Shown in pieces: positions 1 to 15,765 of a stretch of 30,510 nt of DNA. Location of the stretch: the NCBI GenBank assembly GCA_020536535.1, contig JAHLWZ010000379.1:679-31188 (forward strand), read 5' to 3'. The stretch is from Pelomyxa schiedti. Taxonomy: Eukaryota > Evosea > Pelobiontida > Pelomyxidae. Below the pieces are notes generated by a model. That model ran no database searches, was not told the origin of the DNA, and worked only from the letters and a program-made list of their open reading frames with translations. Every line of letters starts with the position of its first letter. Positions within the stretch are counted from its first letter, which is position 1. The position numbers and the translations under genes were made by a program.

Positions 1-91
1 TGTCCCGAGTAATTTACAGATCCTTTGCATCTCTTCTACTTCAGTTCTACCTGGAAGGATGGGTGTATGCAATAGCAGTTCCCCAAAGATG
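1..91 (-). pseudogene. Cyclin-dependent-kinase-like exon (partial; runs off left edge)
   Basis: Read on the minus strand from a 3' splice site near 92, this exon encodes GCIFGELL, then LPGRTEVEE, then a KLLGT ending at the window edge. This is kinase subdomains IX-X as in CDK10/CDK11-type CDKs (family pattern GCI.xELL...P.xPGxxE......LLGT). The roughly 180 residues of kinase domain that should lie upstream are not present in bases 92-405: all three minus frames there contain stops and no WYR-PE-like motif. The next gene begins at 406 on the other strand. Either the remaining exons lie beyond an unusually long intron spanning that gene, or this is a truncated copy or an assembly join. The family call rests on about 30 residues. 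I typed it as a pseudogene only because its 5' part is missing. Confidence 0.5.
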
Positions 92-405
92 CACCTGTGA
101 ACACTTAGACAAGGGAAAAAAAAAAACCACAAAAAGCACAGCGCCATCTGCGTCACTCCTTGTTGGAGTGATGCAGAACATCGCATAGTGCCACACAAGT
201 TAGGAGAGTTTACGCGTAATCAAGTTACGAGTTACAGAACCTTTCGGTGAGAGACCGAGGAAAACACGGGAACCAATCAGCGAAGGTTCAGTAAATGCGG
301 AGGAAAAACAGCGTGACGAAAAGTCCCTCCAGGCAATTTTAAACCCGGCGAAACGAAGAGTTGTAAAAATTAAAAAAATAAAGAAAAACCTGTTTCGCCC
401 CACCA

Positions 406-7415
<7,010 letters not shown>

Positions 7416-7623
7416 ACGACGAAGAGATAAAACTGTACCAACAATCTTTTTTGCCAAAGAAACTTTTTTTTGGAACCCACACATTTTTTTGTTCTTCAGA
7501 AAAGATGATCGTTGGTGGGTTAATAGTAGCAGGTACAACAATTGGAGGGGTCTGTGCTTCCTGGCCTGCCACATATCCCCATTGTGTACCCAGACCCCCT
7601 GCATGCACTGACGCACCCGGCTA
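7416..7623. other. Convergent intergenic spacer
   Basis: About 200 bases separate the stop codons of two convergent genes. Both 3' ends must lie here. It contains T-rich runs but no repeat, RNA gene or clear polyadenylation signal that I would defend. Confidence 0.4.
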
Positions 7624-9256
7624 TTAATGGTGAGGAAACCAACAACAAGGGTGGGAAGGGGTACTGGGGGCACAGGCATCGCAATTCGATTCAGTGGGAA
7701 TAGTACTGCAGGAACAACATTTGGTCTGGTCTGTGGAACCAGGGTACGCGCAGGTACCATAAGAAAGTTTTCCAAGTGTCTACAACAGCGTTTAATAACG
7801 GCTAAGTAATATAAAGAATCGCAAACCTTTGTGCAGGCCCAGTCACAAGAATTTTCAGCACACTGACTACAATCACTTAAACCGGGTTGCAGAACAATAT
7901 CTGTTAGGGGGATGAGTAAAAAAAAAAGAAAAAGAGATTGCGTGATGAACTTGATCTGTATAAGTGCCAGTTTCCCCAGGTAATCGGTTCGTAGCTGGAA
8001 CCGTATGCTCCCCAGGTATAGCCAGAACCTGGGTTAGATGAGAGTGAGTTGGATGGACAGAACTTCAAATACCAAGGGTTCCATCAGGAAGACCAGCTAG
8101 ACCGGGGTTGTTGTTGTCCCCACCAGAAGGTAAAGACGGATTTGTGACAATAGAGTGGGATTCATTGTAGGGTGTAAACGAAATGCCGTCAGAACTAAAG
8201 AAACACGTTGACTTGCTAAAGAGCAATAAAAGGAGGATACGAAGTTGCCCAAGTGATAAGTGTACTCCCAACATCGCCTTGTATCATGAAGTACAATCCA
8301 GATTCGCGGTCGTATTTGACATCCACATCGCGTTGGGAAAGACAAGGATACGGTTCTTGTGTTATCTTGGTGAAGGAAACGCCATCGTTACTTGCTGCAA
8401 CATGTATGTGCCCTGCATTAGGGCCACCCATACTGTTTTGCACATTGCTGTAATACAGCAGAAGAGTTCCATTTGGTGAGACAACAGCTGAAGGCTGCCC
8501 AACACAGTATTCAGAATCTGGGCATGTGAGATCCTCCAGAACAGGGGCTGTAAGGTATTTGTAGTACGGTCCTGTTATCGAATCGGATGCAGCAAGGCAT
8601 ATGCGATTGCTCTGCACATTTGGTTGGTAGTTTGTGAGTGTAACATAAATTTGTTGCTGGAACATGCCTTATACCCATCTGGTGGGTTGACTTGGTTAAT
8701 GCAAGACACATACATCAAGTACACTCCATGGTATCTAGCAAGAAACTTAAACTGAAACTGAACTGTTGTTTGAAGTGTCATACTCTACAACAGTTGGGTC
8801 ACAGACAGAGTTAGTATCCCAGGCATCATTGGAAGTTTCAGGCTTTAGTACAACCACTGGAGATGTCCACGAAAAACCATCAGCACTGGTAGTCATTCTT
8901 ATCCAGTCCCATTGTGTCACTCCATCCCCAGGACTGCAATAAAACTAAAAAAAAAACCAAAAGCAGTAAGTAAACAAGCACACGTGTACACACACACAAA
9001 AAACAAAGTCAAACTTGGTAGTAGGTAGCGGATGCACCATGGAGTACAATAGCTGGTCCGTATTCATACTGCGTGCCCGACGTCAGTCCCTCGAACCCGG
9101 CCGCCGACGACGACACCGTGACTTGGTCTCCACTCACGCGCACTACGGCACCAATAACTGCTGCGACTACTACTACGGCACCTTTTTTGGTTGACTTATG
9201 TCATTAAGCAATATGGACCAACCTAGAATTGTAGTAACGCCAACAGTGGTCCTCAT
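7624..9256 (-). CDS. Secreted beta-propeller protein (GH43/GH32-like fold) with Cys-rich tail
   Basis: Nine exons on the minus strand (9256-9223, 9181-9015, 8944-8789, 8751-8692, 8656-8241, 8194-8073, 8028-7951, 7900-7827, 7779-7624) total 1263 bases, 420 residues. The start gives a clear signal peptide (MRTTVGVTTILGAVVVVAAV). The body has blade-like repeats typical of five-bladed propeller glycosidases: SADGFSWTSPVV, CDPTVF followed by YHGVYLMYVS, GQPSAVVSPNGTLLLYYS, SNDGVSFTKI, RDVDVKYD, SSDGISFTPY, GLAGLPDGT. The last 70 residues are rich in Cys (CSQCAENSC, CCSCSTIP, CDACAP, PCCW), suggesting a disulfide-bonded extracellular tail. The acidic residues of GH43-like enzymes cannot be assigned by eye, so activity is unproven. 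The 5' end of exon 5 uses a 35-base intron that could be placed differently. It is convergent with the PFO fusion gene. Confidence 0.8.
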
Positions 9257-9697
9257 CGTCGTTTTGTCGCCCAGATTAAAAAAAAGGAAGTTGGACCAAT
9301 TTCCTGAACATCAGTGATCACCGATCGGCGATACAACAGACGAGGTTGTAACAAGAAAACTAGTGGGTGAGTCTGTGAGATCTTTGTAGGTCTCATGGTG
9401 GTTCCCCTCTCTGAACTGTGATCCAGTCTGCTATTTTCTGTATGGCTGTTGCACACACAAACCTAAATTCAACGAAAGCCAATTGCCCTGTTAAGAGGCT
9501 TTTCACTGCAGCCAGGGTGCAACAGACCCCTGCACCTCTAACCTGTTTAAATGGTTTAAAACGCTTTCCGAATCACATTCAAAAGTGTTTCAAAACAGAT
9601 TCAAACCAGGTTTAAACCCTTTGTTGGATACCAAGGAAACATTTTCCAAAGAATCAGCTGTTGGTGTTTCAAATACAAGAATGGTGGTGAATAGTAA
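9257..9697. promoter_or_regulatory. Spacer carrying the likely promoter of the propeller gene; GTTTAAA motif cluster
   Basis: No convincing coding frame is seen here. The stretch lies between the 3' end of the Gln-rich gene and the start of the propeller gene, both on the minus strand, so it should hold the latter's promoter. The motif GTTTAAA occurs three times between about 9545 and 9618 (near 9545, 9553 and 9610), with TTCAAA-like words between. Function unknown. Confidence 0.35.
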
Positions 9698-10450
9698 TTA
9701 GTCCTCTCTAATAATGTGCTGCCCTAGCACAGCGCCATTGAGTGGGACAGCAGCAGCAGGTTGTTGCTGTGGAGGCAATACAGCTTGCTGGTAGCACGGT
9801 GGTGGAACATACAGCAATGGTTGTGATGAGGGAATGCGTGGCACATGTTGCTGTTGTTGTGATTGCTGGTATTGTTGTGATCCTGCATGCTGCTGCTGTA
9901 GGTGCGGAGCTGTGTGCCTTTGTGGCGGTGCTGACTGATGCAACAGCGACGGTTGTAGTGGTGATACAACCCGGTGAGATTGGTGCTGCTGTTGCTGGCA
10001 GTTCTGGCACATCCCTTGAAAAAGTTGTTGCAGCAACTGTGATGGAACCTGGGGGGCAGCAGCAGCTCCCTGCTGCTGTACCACATTTGTGTAAGTGCCA
10101 GGTGGTGATGACAGTGGGCCGTGCTGCTGTCCTTGGAACTGGCAAAGTGTTGAGGGCCTGTACTTGTGTCCGTGGCTGTTGTTGTTGGGGTTGCTGGGTC
10201 CGCTGCTGGTGTTGTTGTGGTTGTGATGGCTGTGTCTATGGTGGTTGTGATCTTCTTAACCATGCTGTTCAGGCTGAAGGTCAGCGTAAGAAGCAACTGA
10301 TGTTGATGTCAGAGATCCCCTGAAACTCATCAAGGTGATCTGTGGTAAACTCTTCAAGTGAACCAGCAACAAAAGCAGCATCATTGCTCAATACATAGGA
10401 CACAATGTTTAAAAGTGTTGTGCACGGAAATCTCCATGATTTGACTTGAT
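9698..10450 (-). CDS. His/Asn/Gln-rich low-complexity protein (5' end unresolved)
   Basis: The last exon is 10254-9698. It joins through a 43-base intron (10297-10255) to an upstream exon encoding SLEEFTTDHLDEFQGIS. The joined frame runs on through a His/Asn-rich stretch (HHRHSHHNHNN), then Gln-rich blocks (QQLFQGMCQNCQQQQHQ, QQYQQSQQQQH) and ends LGQHIIRED. The upstream exon probably starts near 10450 with a helical segment containing FPCTTLLNIVSYVLSND, which loosely resembles an F-box, but I would not call it one. Polar, Gln-rich tails are common in transcription or RNA regulators, so a nuclear role is a guess. The first exon and start codon were not found. The opposite strand has a long open frame over the repeats, which I regard as a shadow. 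Confidence 0.5.
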
Positions 10451-11226
10451 TTCAAGGCCTTATAAGCTTGATGCTCCAAGCCCAGAATCACAGTGAAAAA
10501 ACACACAAACTCAAACAAATAAACAACAAACACAAGGCAAACAATAGAACCCTTTATTCCAATCGAATTCATCTCTTTCTGTCTTCTGTTATTGAGTGAG
10601 TATCCCACATTAGCTCATACACAGAAGCATACACTTTCCTGCAAGCTGTAGGTGTGTGTCAGTGAGATGCAGTGCAGCTTGTGACATCACCAGCAATTCA
10701 GAAGAGAAATGAGAAATCCCCAGATATGCTATAAACAGTTAACCAAAAAAAAAAAAACTGTGTGGTTTTAGCACTGAAGTTAGAGGCCATCAAATGTGCC
10801 TTGAACCCAGCAGGCAAGTTGATGGGTTTCCATGATGGTAAAACCACTGGAGCCCAGCTAACTTGTAGGCCAAGTCAAAGACAGAGTGGGAGAAACCCAG
10901 CAAGATTAGCACATCAGAGTCCCAGTCAACAAGGGGATCGAACCTACGTCGGTGTGATTCGGGCCCCCCTATAGGCCGAAACAGTTCTTAAATTGGCTGA
11001 ATAAAAAAAATTCCAGACCGCCTATCCTGAGCGACGATAACGAAAATTACGTCGTTCCGGTCCGTTGATTATTGTATTCAATTGTTCGTTAAAAACTTGC
11101 ACCCCAAATCCAGGAACAGTTGCAGTTCCAACGATACACCAAGTAGGTTTTAGATGTGGCGCGTTGGCCGTTGAAACAAAAAAAACAAGCAAATTGACAT
11201 ACATTGTGCCATCGTTGCCAGGAGAC
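10451..11226. other. Divergent intergenic region with a possible interspersed repeat
   Basis: This stretch lies between the minus-strand Gln-rich gene and the plus-strand YeiH-like gene, so both promoters and the missing first exon(s) of the Gln-rich gene should lie here. A minus-strand frame near 10380-10608 is interrupted by an A/T-rich intron-like stretch and could include an upstream exon. Bases 10745-10975 look like a repeat and are listed separately. Bases 11065-11226 are open in frame with the following gene but are best read as its 5' leader. Confidence 0.35.
10745..10975 (-). repeat. Possible SINE/MITE-like interspersed element
   Basis: Directly seen: a run of A at about 10745-10757; GTGGTTTTA near 10762 and its inverted partner TAAAACCAC near 10842; and, on the minus strand near 10946-10936, GGTTCGATCCC, which matches the B-box consensus of tRNA-derived promoters. 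No A box is found at the expected distance upstream, and no cloverleaf forms, so this is not a tRNA gene. With a single copy in view the repeat nature cannot be shown. Confidence 0.25.
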
Positions 11227-12974
11227 ATGAAGTGGACGACTCTTTTGACTGAAGAATGGATGCCTTGCTACATTGGACTCACGGCGTGGGCTTTGATCAC
11301 GTTGGTGGCCTTCTTCACTCCCATAAGTGTGCTGAAGGGGGTGGGGCTGACGCCCCCGTCGTGGTACACGCTTCGGGACCTTGTCGCGTGGCTGCTGGCA
11401 CCCATAAGTGTCGTGGAGGTGCTTTGCGTGGGCGGCTTCATAGTCGGCAGTTTGACGTTGGCCCGGCACGTCGCCGCTAAGGTCCAAGCCGAAGACGGGG
11501 AATACAATACCCTGAGGACTTATTCTTTTGGGCTTGTGGTGGTTTTTACTGTGGCTACTTGTAGTGCTATATTGGGAGCTTGGACTGGCTTTGACTCGTT
11601 TGCTTCTTTTATTTTTTTTTATTTTCCTTATTGTGGTTAATTCTATTCCATTCCTAACACAGGGTTTGGCCGGAGTCCACAGTGTGGTCACTACTATGTG
11701 GAATTGTGATTGCTAATTTGTGGGGAGATCGTCTTCCGCCCTTTTTGAAATTGGTTTCACTGAAAGCAGAGTTCTTTATCAAGGTCTTGTTGCCAGAGCC
11801 TGTGCTCCTTCTTTAACTCTTATCAGTGTGGGCTTGTTCTCATGGCCGTTAACTTTCAGTCATTATTACGGTTGGGTCTTCCAGGTACATTACACTGCTA
11901 TTGGTGTGGCACTCATCACTTGTAGGGATTGTTGTTAGCTGGCCTGTGACGCTAGTGGTTCTTTCCACTACTTGGTTTGTATCCACACTTCCCTTTTTCC
12001 GTCCTGTTGGACCACCTCTGAGCATGTGCATGTCTTGTGGTATGTGGTGTCAGGTCTAATGCATTATTCACGCCAGCAGGTGTTGCTGTTTGCGGAAATA
12101 GTGCGTGTATCGCTGTAGCCCCTGTGGTTAAAGCCAGTAAGTCTGATATGACACTCATTATCTCCATTCTCACACTTGGGAGTATCCCTATGATGATTAT
12201 CTTACCGTGTGTAAAACGCATTTCTTTGCTTAGCTGATAAATATGAAGTCGTTTTTGCAAGTTGGTCCACATGTCAGAACAAGTGGCTGGAGCATGGTTT
12301 GGTGGCTCCCTCGATGTCACATGGGCTGTTTTTGCAGCTTCACGTAGTATTAGCGTTGAATGTCTCCAGGTTGCAAGCTTAGTGAAGATGATACAAAACA
12401 GCCTTATTGGTGTGACTTTTCCCCAACAACTTTCCCTCACTGAATCTTCATAAAGGATTTATCACTACATCTGTGTTTGTTTTTTGGGTTTGGACTGGTA
12501 GAGATGGGAAACCCAATGGAACAGATGCCACAGAAGAAGACCCCCTGATAAGACACAGAGTGAAGATATCCATTACCCAGTTGCTTCAGAAGCTATGGGT
12601 TGGCTTTCCAAAATTCCTGTTTGGATTTTTGATCATTTCTTTACTTGTATCTTATGTGGAGCCACCTGTTTTGAGTACGCAACCACTTCACATAATACAT
12701 CCCTTTTTCCTAACCACTCTGCAAAATAGTGTATCACAAAGACCTTGTCTTTTGGGCAAGAAACTCTGTTAAACAGATGTGCACATGGTTTTTCCTATGT
12801 GCCTTTGTGGCAATTGGGCTCAGTTGTGAGAAATCAAAAATGATCAGCCAACTCGAATCAGGCCGCCTTCTTCTGCTCTATTTAATTGGATCCACCATTG
12901 ATTATCTCTTGACATTTGTGGTTGCTTACTTGATGTTCTCTCCACAAACACTTTCCCCAGACTTTAACTTATAA
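11227..12974 (+). CDS. YeiH / UPF0324 (PF03601) family membrane protein, putative anion exporter
   Basis: Nine exons (11227-11597, 11663-11783, 11827-11884, 11926-12039, 12077-12208, 12234-12260, 12278-12409, 12456-12674, 12730-12974) total 1419 bases, 472 residues. The protein is very hydrophobic with many transmembrane segments. Family landmarks in order: NLWGDRLPPFLKL, GIVVSWPVTLVVL, then the signature AGVAVCGNSACIAVAPVVKA, VAGAWFGGSLDVTWAVFAAS, ASLVKMIQNSLIG, FPKFLFGFL, and the C-terminal FFLCAFVAIGLSCE. PF03601 is mainly bacterial and archaeal and is listed as putative sulfate exporters; substrate evidence is weak. The Met at 11227 fits the family's first helix; an upstream in-frame Met at 11065 would add an unconserved leader. 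Two introns here would be only 25 (12209-12233) and 17 (12261-12277) bases. The alternative acceptor at 12283 makes the second 23 and loses two residues. Confidence 0.87.
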
Positions 12975-13196
12975 AATACTCCAAATTCGATTTTCTACAA
13001 TTGCCACTCACACAGCACACCGTGGCACTAGTTCCCGGACAAAAGTTGTGGCGATTCCCCTGCGCCGGACCCTCACTTATCGTTTTTTTTTTCGATTGTA
13101 CAGTACAGTCTGGATTCCAATTCTGGTAATTGACAAAATTCACTCTATTAGGAGTTTTTCAATGACTGGTGGTAAACATGGGTTGGCCATTTTCTT
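12975..13196. other. Convergent intergenic spacer
   Basis: About 220 bases separate the stop codons of the YeiH-like gene and the HD phosphohydrolase gene, which face each other. I see a T-rich run near 13082-13093 and nothing else recognisable. Confidence 0.4.
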
Positions 13197-14152
13197 CTAG
13201 AAGAGTGTGAAAATGAGAAAGAGGGCAATAAAGAGCCCAACAAACCATAGACTTTTGCCAACCACTGACCAGTGTTCAATTTCAGCAAGCATGTTTTCTT
13301 TTGCCTGGTTTTCACATCTTTGCCTGAATGTTTCTGACTTGAATATAGTGCCTCCACACATCAGGCTTCTCAGTGCATTTGCTCTTCCCACACAATAGGC
13401 TGGGAGGGGCACGTGACTATACTCCTTCCTTATACAATCTGCATATTCCTGGTATGCTTTGTGTGGTTTTATTAGTTCCTTGCCAGAAGGAGATACAAAG
13501 CTCACTCTCTGTAGGCCGGGCAAGCACATTGAGGTCAAAATCCAAGAACAGCAGCAAATCATTGTCCAATACATTGCTGGGAGGTGCGTGTGCAGCAGTT
13601 GCATTTATGTATGCAGCTACTTTCTCAACAAGTTGTTTTTCCAGAGTTCCCGCCTCGTCAGCAAATTTTACAAACAAGTCCGCGCTGCAGGCTTCATTGT
13701 CACTTCTCTTCGGATCATAAACAACACTATTTGTGTGGAATAGACAGTTACGTGCACGTGTTAGAATAAATTCAGAAGTGAAATTACAAATCGGATATGT
13801 ACGCACTCATGGAACCATGCAGCAAGTTTCACGACAATCTTATCAGAAATAAGGCGACTATGTGATTCTGTCAAATCCAGCATTTCCATCACGTGCTTCA
13901 CAGTATGGTAGTGCCTTATCTCCTCCCCATACTTTTCGAAAATCTTAAAAAAAAAAACCAATTAAGCAAAGTGGCAAGCCACACAACACACTCCCCAACA
14001 TTCATTCTTTGTTGTGTGTTTGAAGATGTATGCAGATTGTAAGAGAATACAATGTTTTGCCACTTGGACATCACATCTGGAGGAATGTGCAACCCACGGC
14101 ACAAATCGCGCCATTCATCGCTCGCGTCCATCAATCCCCGCGACGTGGACAT
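13197..14152 (-). CDS. HD-superfamily metal-dependent phosphohydrolase (COG4339 type) with C-terminal membrane anchor
   Basis: Four exons on the minus strand (14152-14051, 13943-13807, 13726-13497, 13456-13197) total 729 bases, 242 residues. Motifs of the predicted HD phosphohydrolase family appear in order: IRHYHTVKHV; AWFHDVVYDP, in which the HD pair is formed across the second splice junction; DNEACSA; FLDFDLNVL; then YQEYADCIRKEYSHVP and RANALRSL. These supply the His/Asp metal ligands, so hydrolysis of a phosphate ester or nucleotide is likely, substrate unknown. Soluble bacterial relatives end soon after the helix I see as ENQAKENMLAEIEHW. This protein adds a hydrophobic segment of about 20 residues at the very C-terminus (LWFVGLFIALFLIFTLF), so it is probably tail-anchored with the enzyme facing the cytosol. 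It starts about 170 bases from the divergent secreted-protein gene. Confidence 0.9.
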
Positions 14153-14321
14153 TCCCACAATTCTAGATGTAGAAAGTAACGGCCAGTGAAACCCCGGGAT
14201 GAACAAAAACGGCTGTTGGTGAGGGGAAAAAAGGTGAAGATGGCGATGGGGGTTGTCCCTTTTAAACACCATCAAAAAAACTGCAATTTTCTTTCTAGCA
14301 CTACATAAGCATAATAAGAAA
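14153..14321. promoter_or_regulatory. Divergent promoter region
   Basis: Only 169 bases lie between the start codons of the HD phosphohydrolase gene (minus) and a secreted-protein gene (plus). Both promoters must fit here. I see no TATA-like element or motif I can defend. Confidence 0.45.
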
Positions 14322-15660
14322 ATGAGGAGGTTGGAGCAGTACTGTGCAGTGGGCTGTTGTATTGTGATGATTGGTCTCATTGTGCCTGCTGTGAAAGGCC
14401 TGGCTATTACTGATGGATTGAGTGGCACCACCTTTAAGCTGATGTGGATAAATGATGATGTGGACCCTCCAACATTCACTACTGCGTATTCATTTGATTC
14501 TTGTCTTCCTACCCTCTTCCTTTTTAGTTGCGTTTGTGATGCTAATTGTTTGGGTTTTCAAAAAAAAACAAAGGTATAATTATGGAATAAGCAAGGGATA
14601 CATGGGGTCTTGCATAGATGACAGTAACGGATTGGTGTATTCTGTGATCGCAAAGCAAGCAAGTAATCCGACGGATTTTCATGTACAGCAAGTCAATGTT
14701 ACAAGTGGTACCTCTGTAACCTTGTATGTCTTACGTATGCCCTCTTTTTCCAACAGTAATAGGGCTTCATTCAACACAAAGTACAACCCAGAGTACTTCA
14801 GTGTGGACTGTGACTATGTGTGGCACCTCCTCATTGTCGGTTTCCACTGGGCAAAGCCTTATAAGTCTTATGTCTACACACTTGATCCAGTAACAGGCAA
14901 CTTCACGGAAGTTGCAGACACTACGTCATATGAGATTGACTTGTAAGTGTTATCAGTGGTCTTTGTAGAAAGAGTAACACTCCCTCAGTAATTACTACTA
15001 TCGCACATATGACTCCCAGCAGCACACAATGGTCATGCTCGGGCGTGAAACTATAGTAATTAATATTGCCACTGGAAAGCCAAGGTTCTACACAGGGACC
15101 TACAATGATTACGGAAACTGGCAATTTGCATTCCCAGTTATTACCACTAGTGGCAGTGGCCAGGTTCTGGTGTGTGACAAGTGACAGTATTTCAAGTGGA
15201 AAGCTAACAAATATTGATAGGGATTCAACTTGACAATAGCTCTGGAATATCCCTATGATGAGGCATATGACTGTATTGCATGGTGGGACTATGTAAATGG
15301 TCAGTACATATTACCAGGGCCAGTGTTGCCAGTATGAGTCCAGCCCTTCCACTTCCTTTGCCAAATCCAAACTCATGCGTGCTTCTAGAGTGAAACGGGA
15401 CACCTCAACGCATTGTCCATAGGATGGTACTATAATGGTTACTACAAAATAGTCAGTGGTCCATATGATGGAACTGCCCCTAGGTTTGCTTTTTTTTTTT
15501 CGGGAATCTCGTTTTTCTCCCTGCACCTTCAATTGTTGACCCATAATGCAGCTACATTGACTCATACTCCACATATGACGGGTCGCGCACGTCATCGTCG
15601 GCGATGCCTGCTGGCTTCACACTCTATGACTTCACGTTCATCCACCCCTGGCATTACTGA
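14322..15660 (+). CDS. Secreted, probably beta-propeller protein of unknown function
   Basis: Six exons (14322-14485, 14574-14942, 14989-15163, 15221-15292, 15389-15483, 15552-15660) total 984 bases, 327 residues. It begins with a signal peptide (MRRLEQYCAVGCCIVMIGLIV). The mature part is all-beta in character, rich in Tyr, Thr and Asn, with recurring units in which a short strand is followed by YTLDPVTGNFTEV, INIATGKPRFYTGTY or DCIAWWDY. This is the kind of spacing seen in beta-propellers. Possible N-glycosylation sites include NVT, NFT and NLT. No catalytic family is recognised. It lies between the HD phosphohydrolase gene and, 105 bases downstream on the same strand, the GPI-type surface enzyme gene, suggesting a shared extracellular role. 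The junctions at 15292/15389 and 15483/15552 are less certain than the rest. Confidence 0.72.
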
Positions 15661-15765
15661 TCTACCTCGAACTTCTTGAAGTAAGACGCCGCTTCACACC
15701 CGCTTTTTCTCTTCATCACCGCTCGCTGTAAGAAACGTTCACACAAATCGAAATCGCCAAATTTT

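Noticed and set aside
9742-10323. Plus-strand open frame of 193 codons
   Set aside because: It is the complement of the CAG/CAA-rich exon of the minus-strand Gln-rich gene. Its Val/Ala/Cys-rich composition is what GTTGCTG repeats give in any frame.
10540-10620. Homeodomain-like NNRRQKE segment on the minus strand
   Set aside because: No preceding WF motif or helix-turn-helix is found; the match is only seven residues.
10930-10950. tRNA gene suggested by GGTTCGATCCC on the minus strand
   Set aside because: The flanks do not pair as a T stem, and no D-arm, anticodon arm or A box is found at the right distance.
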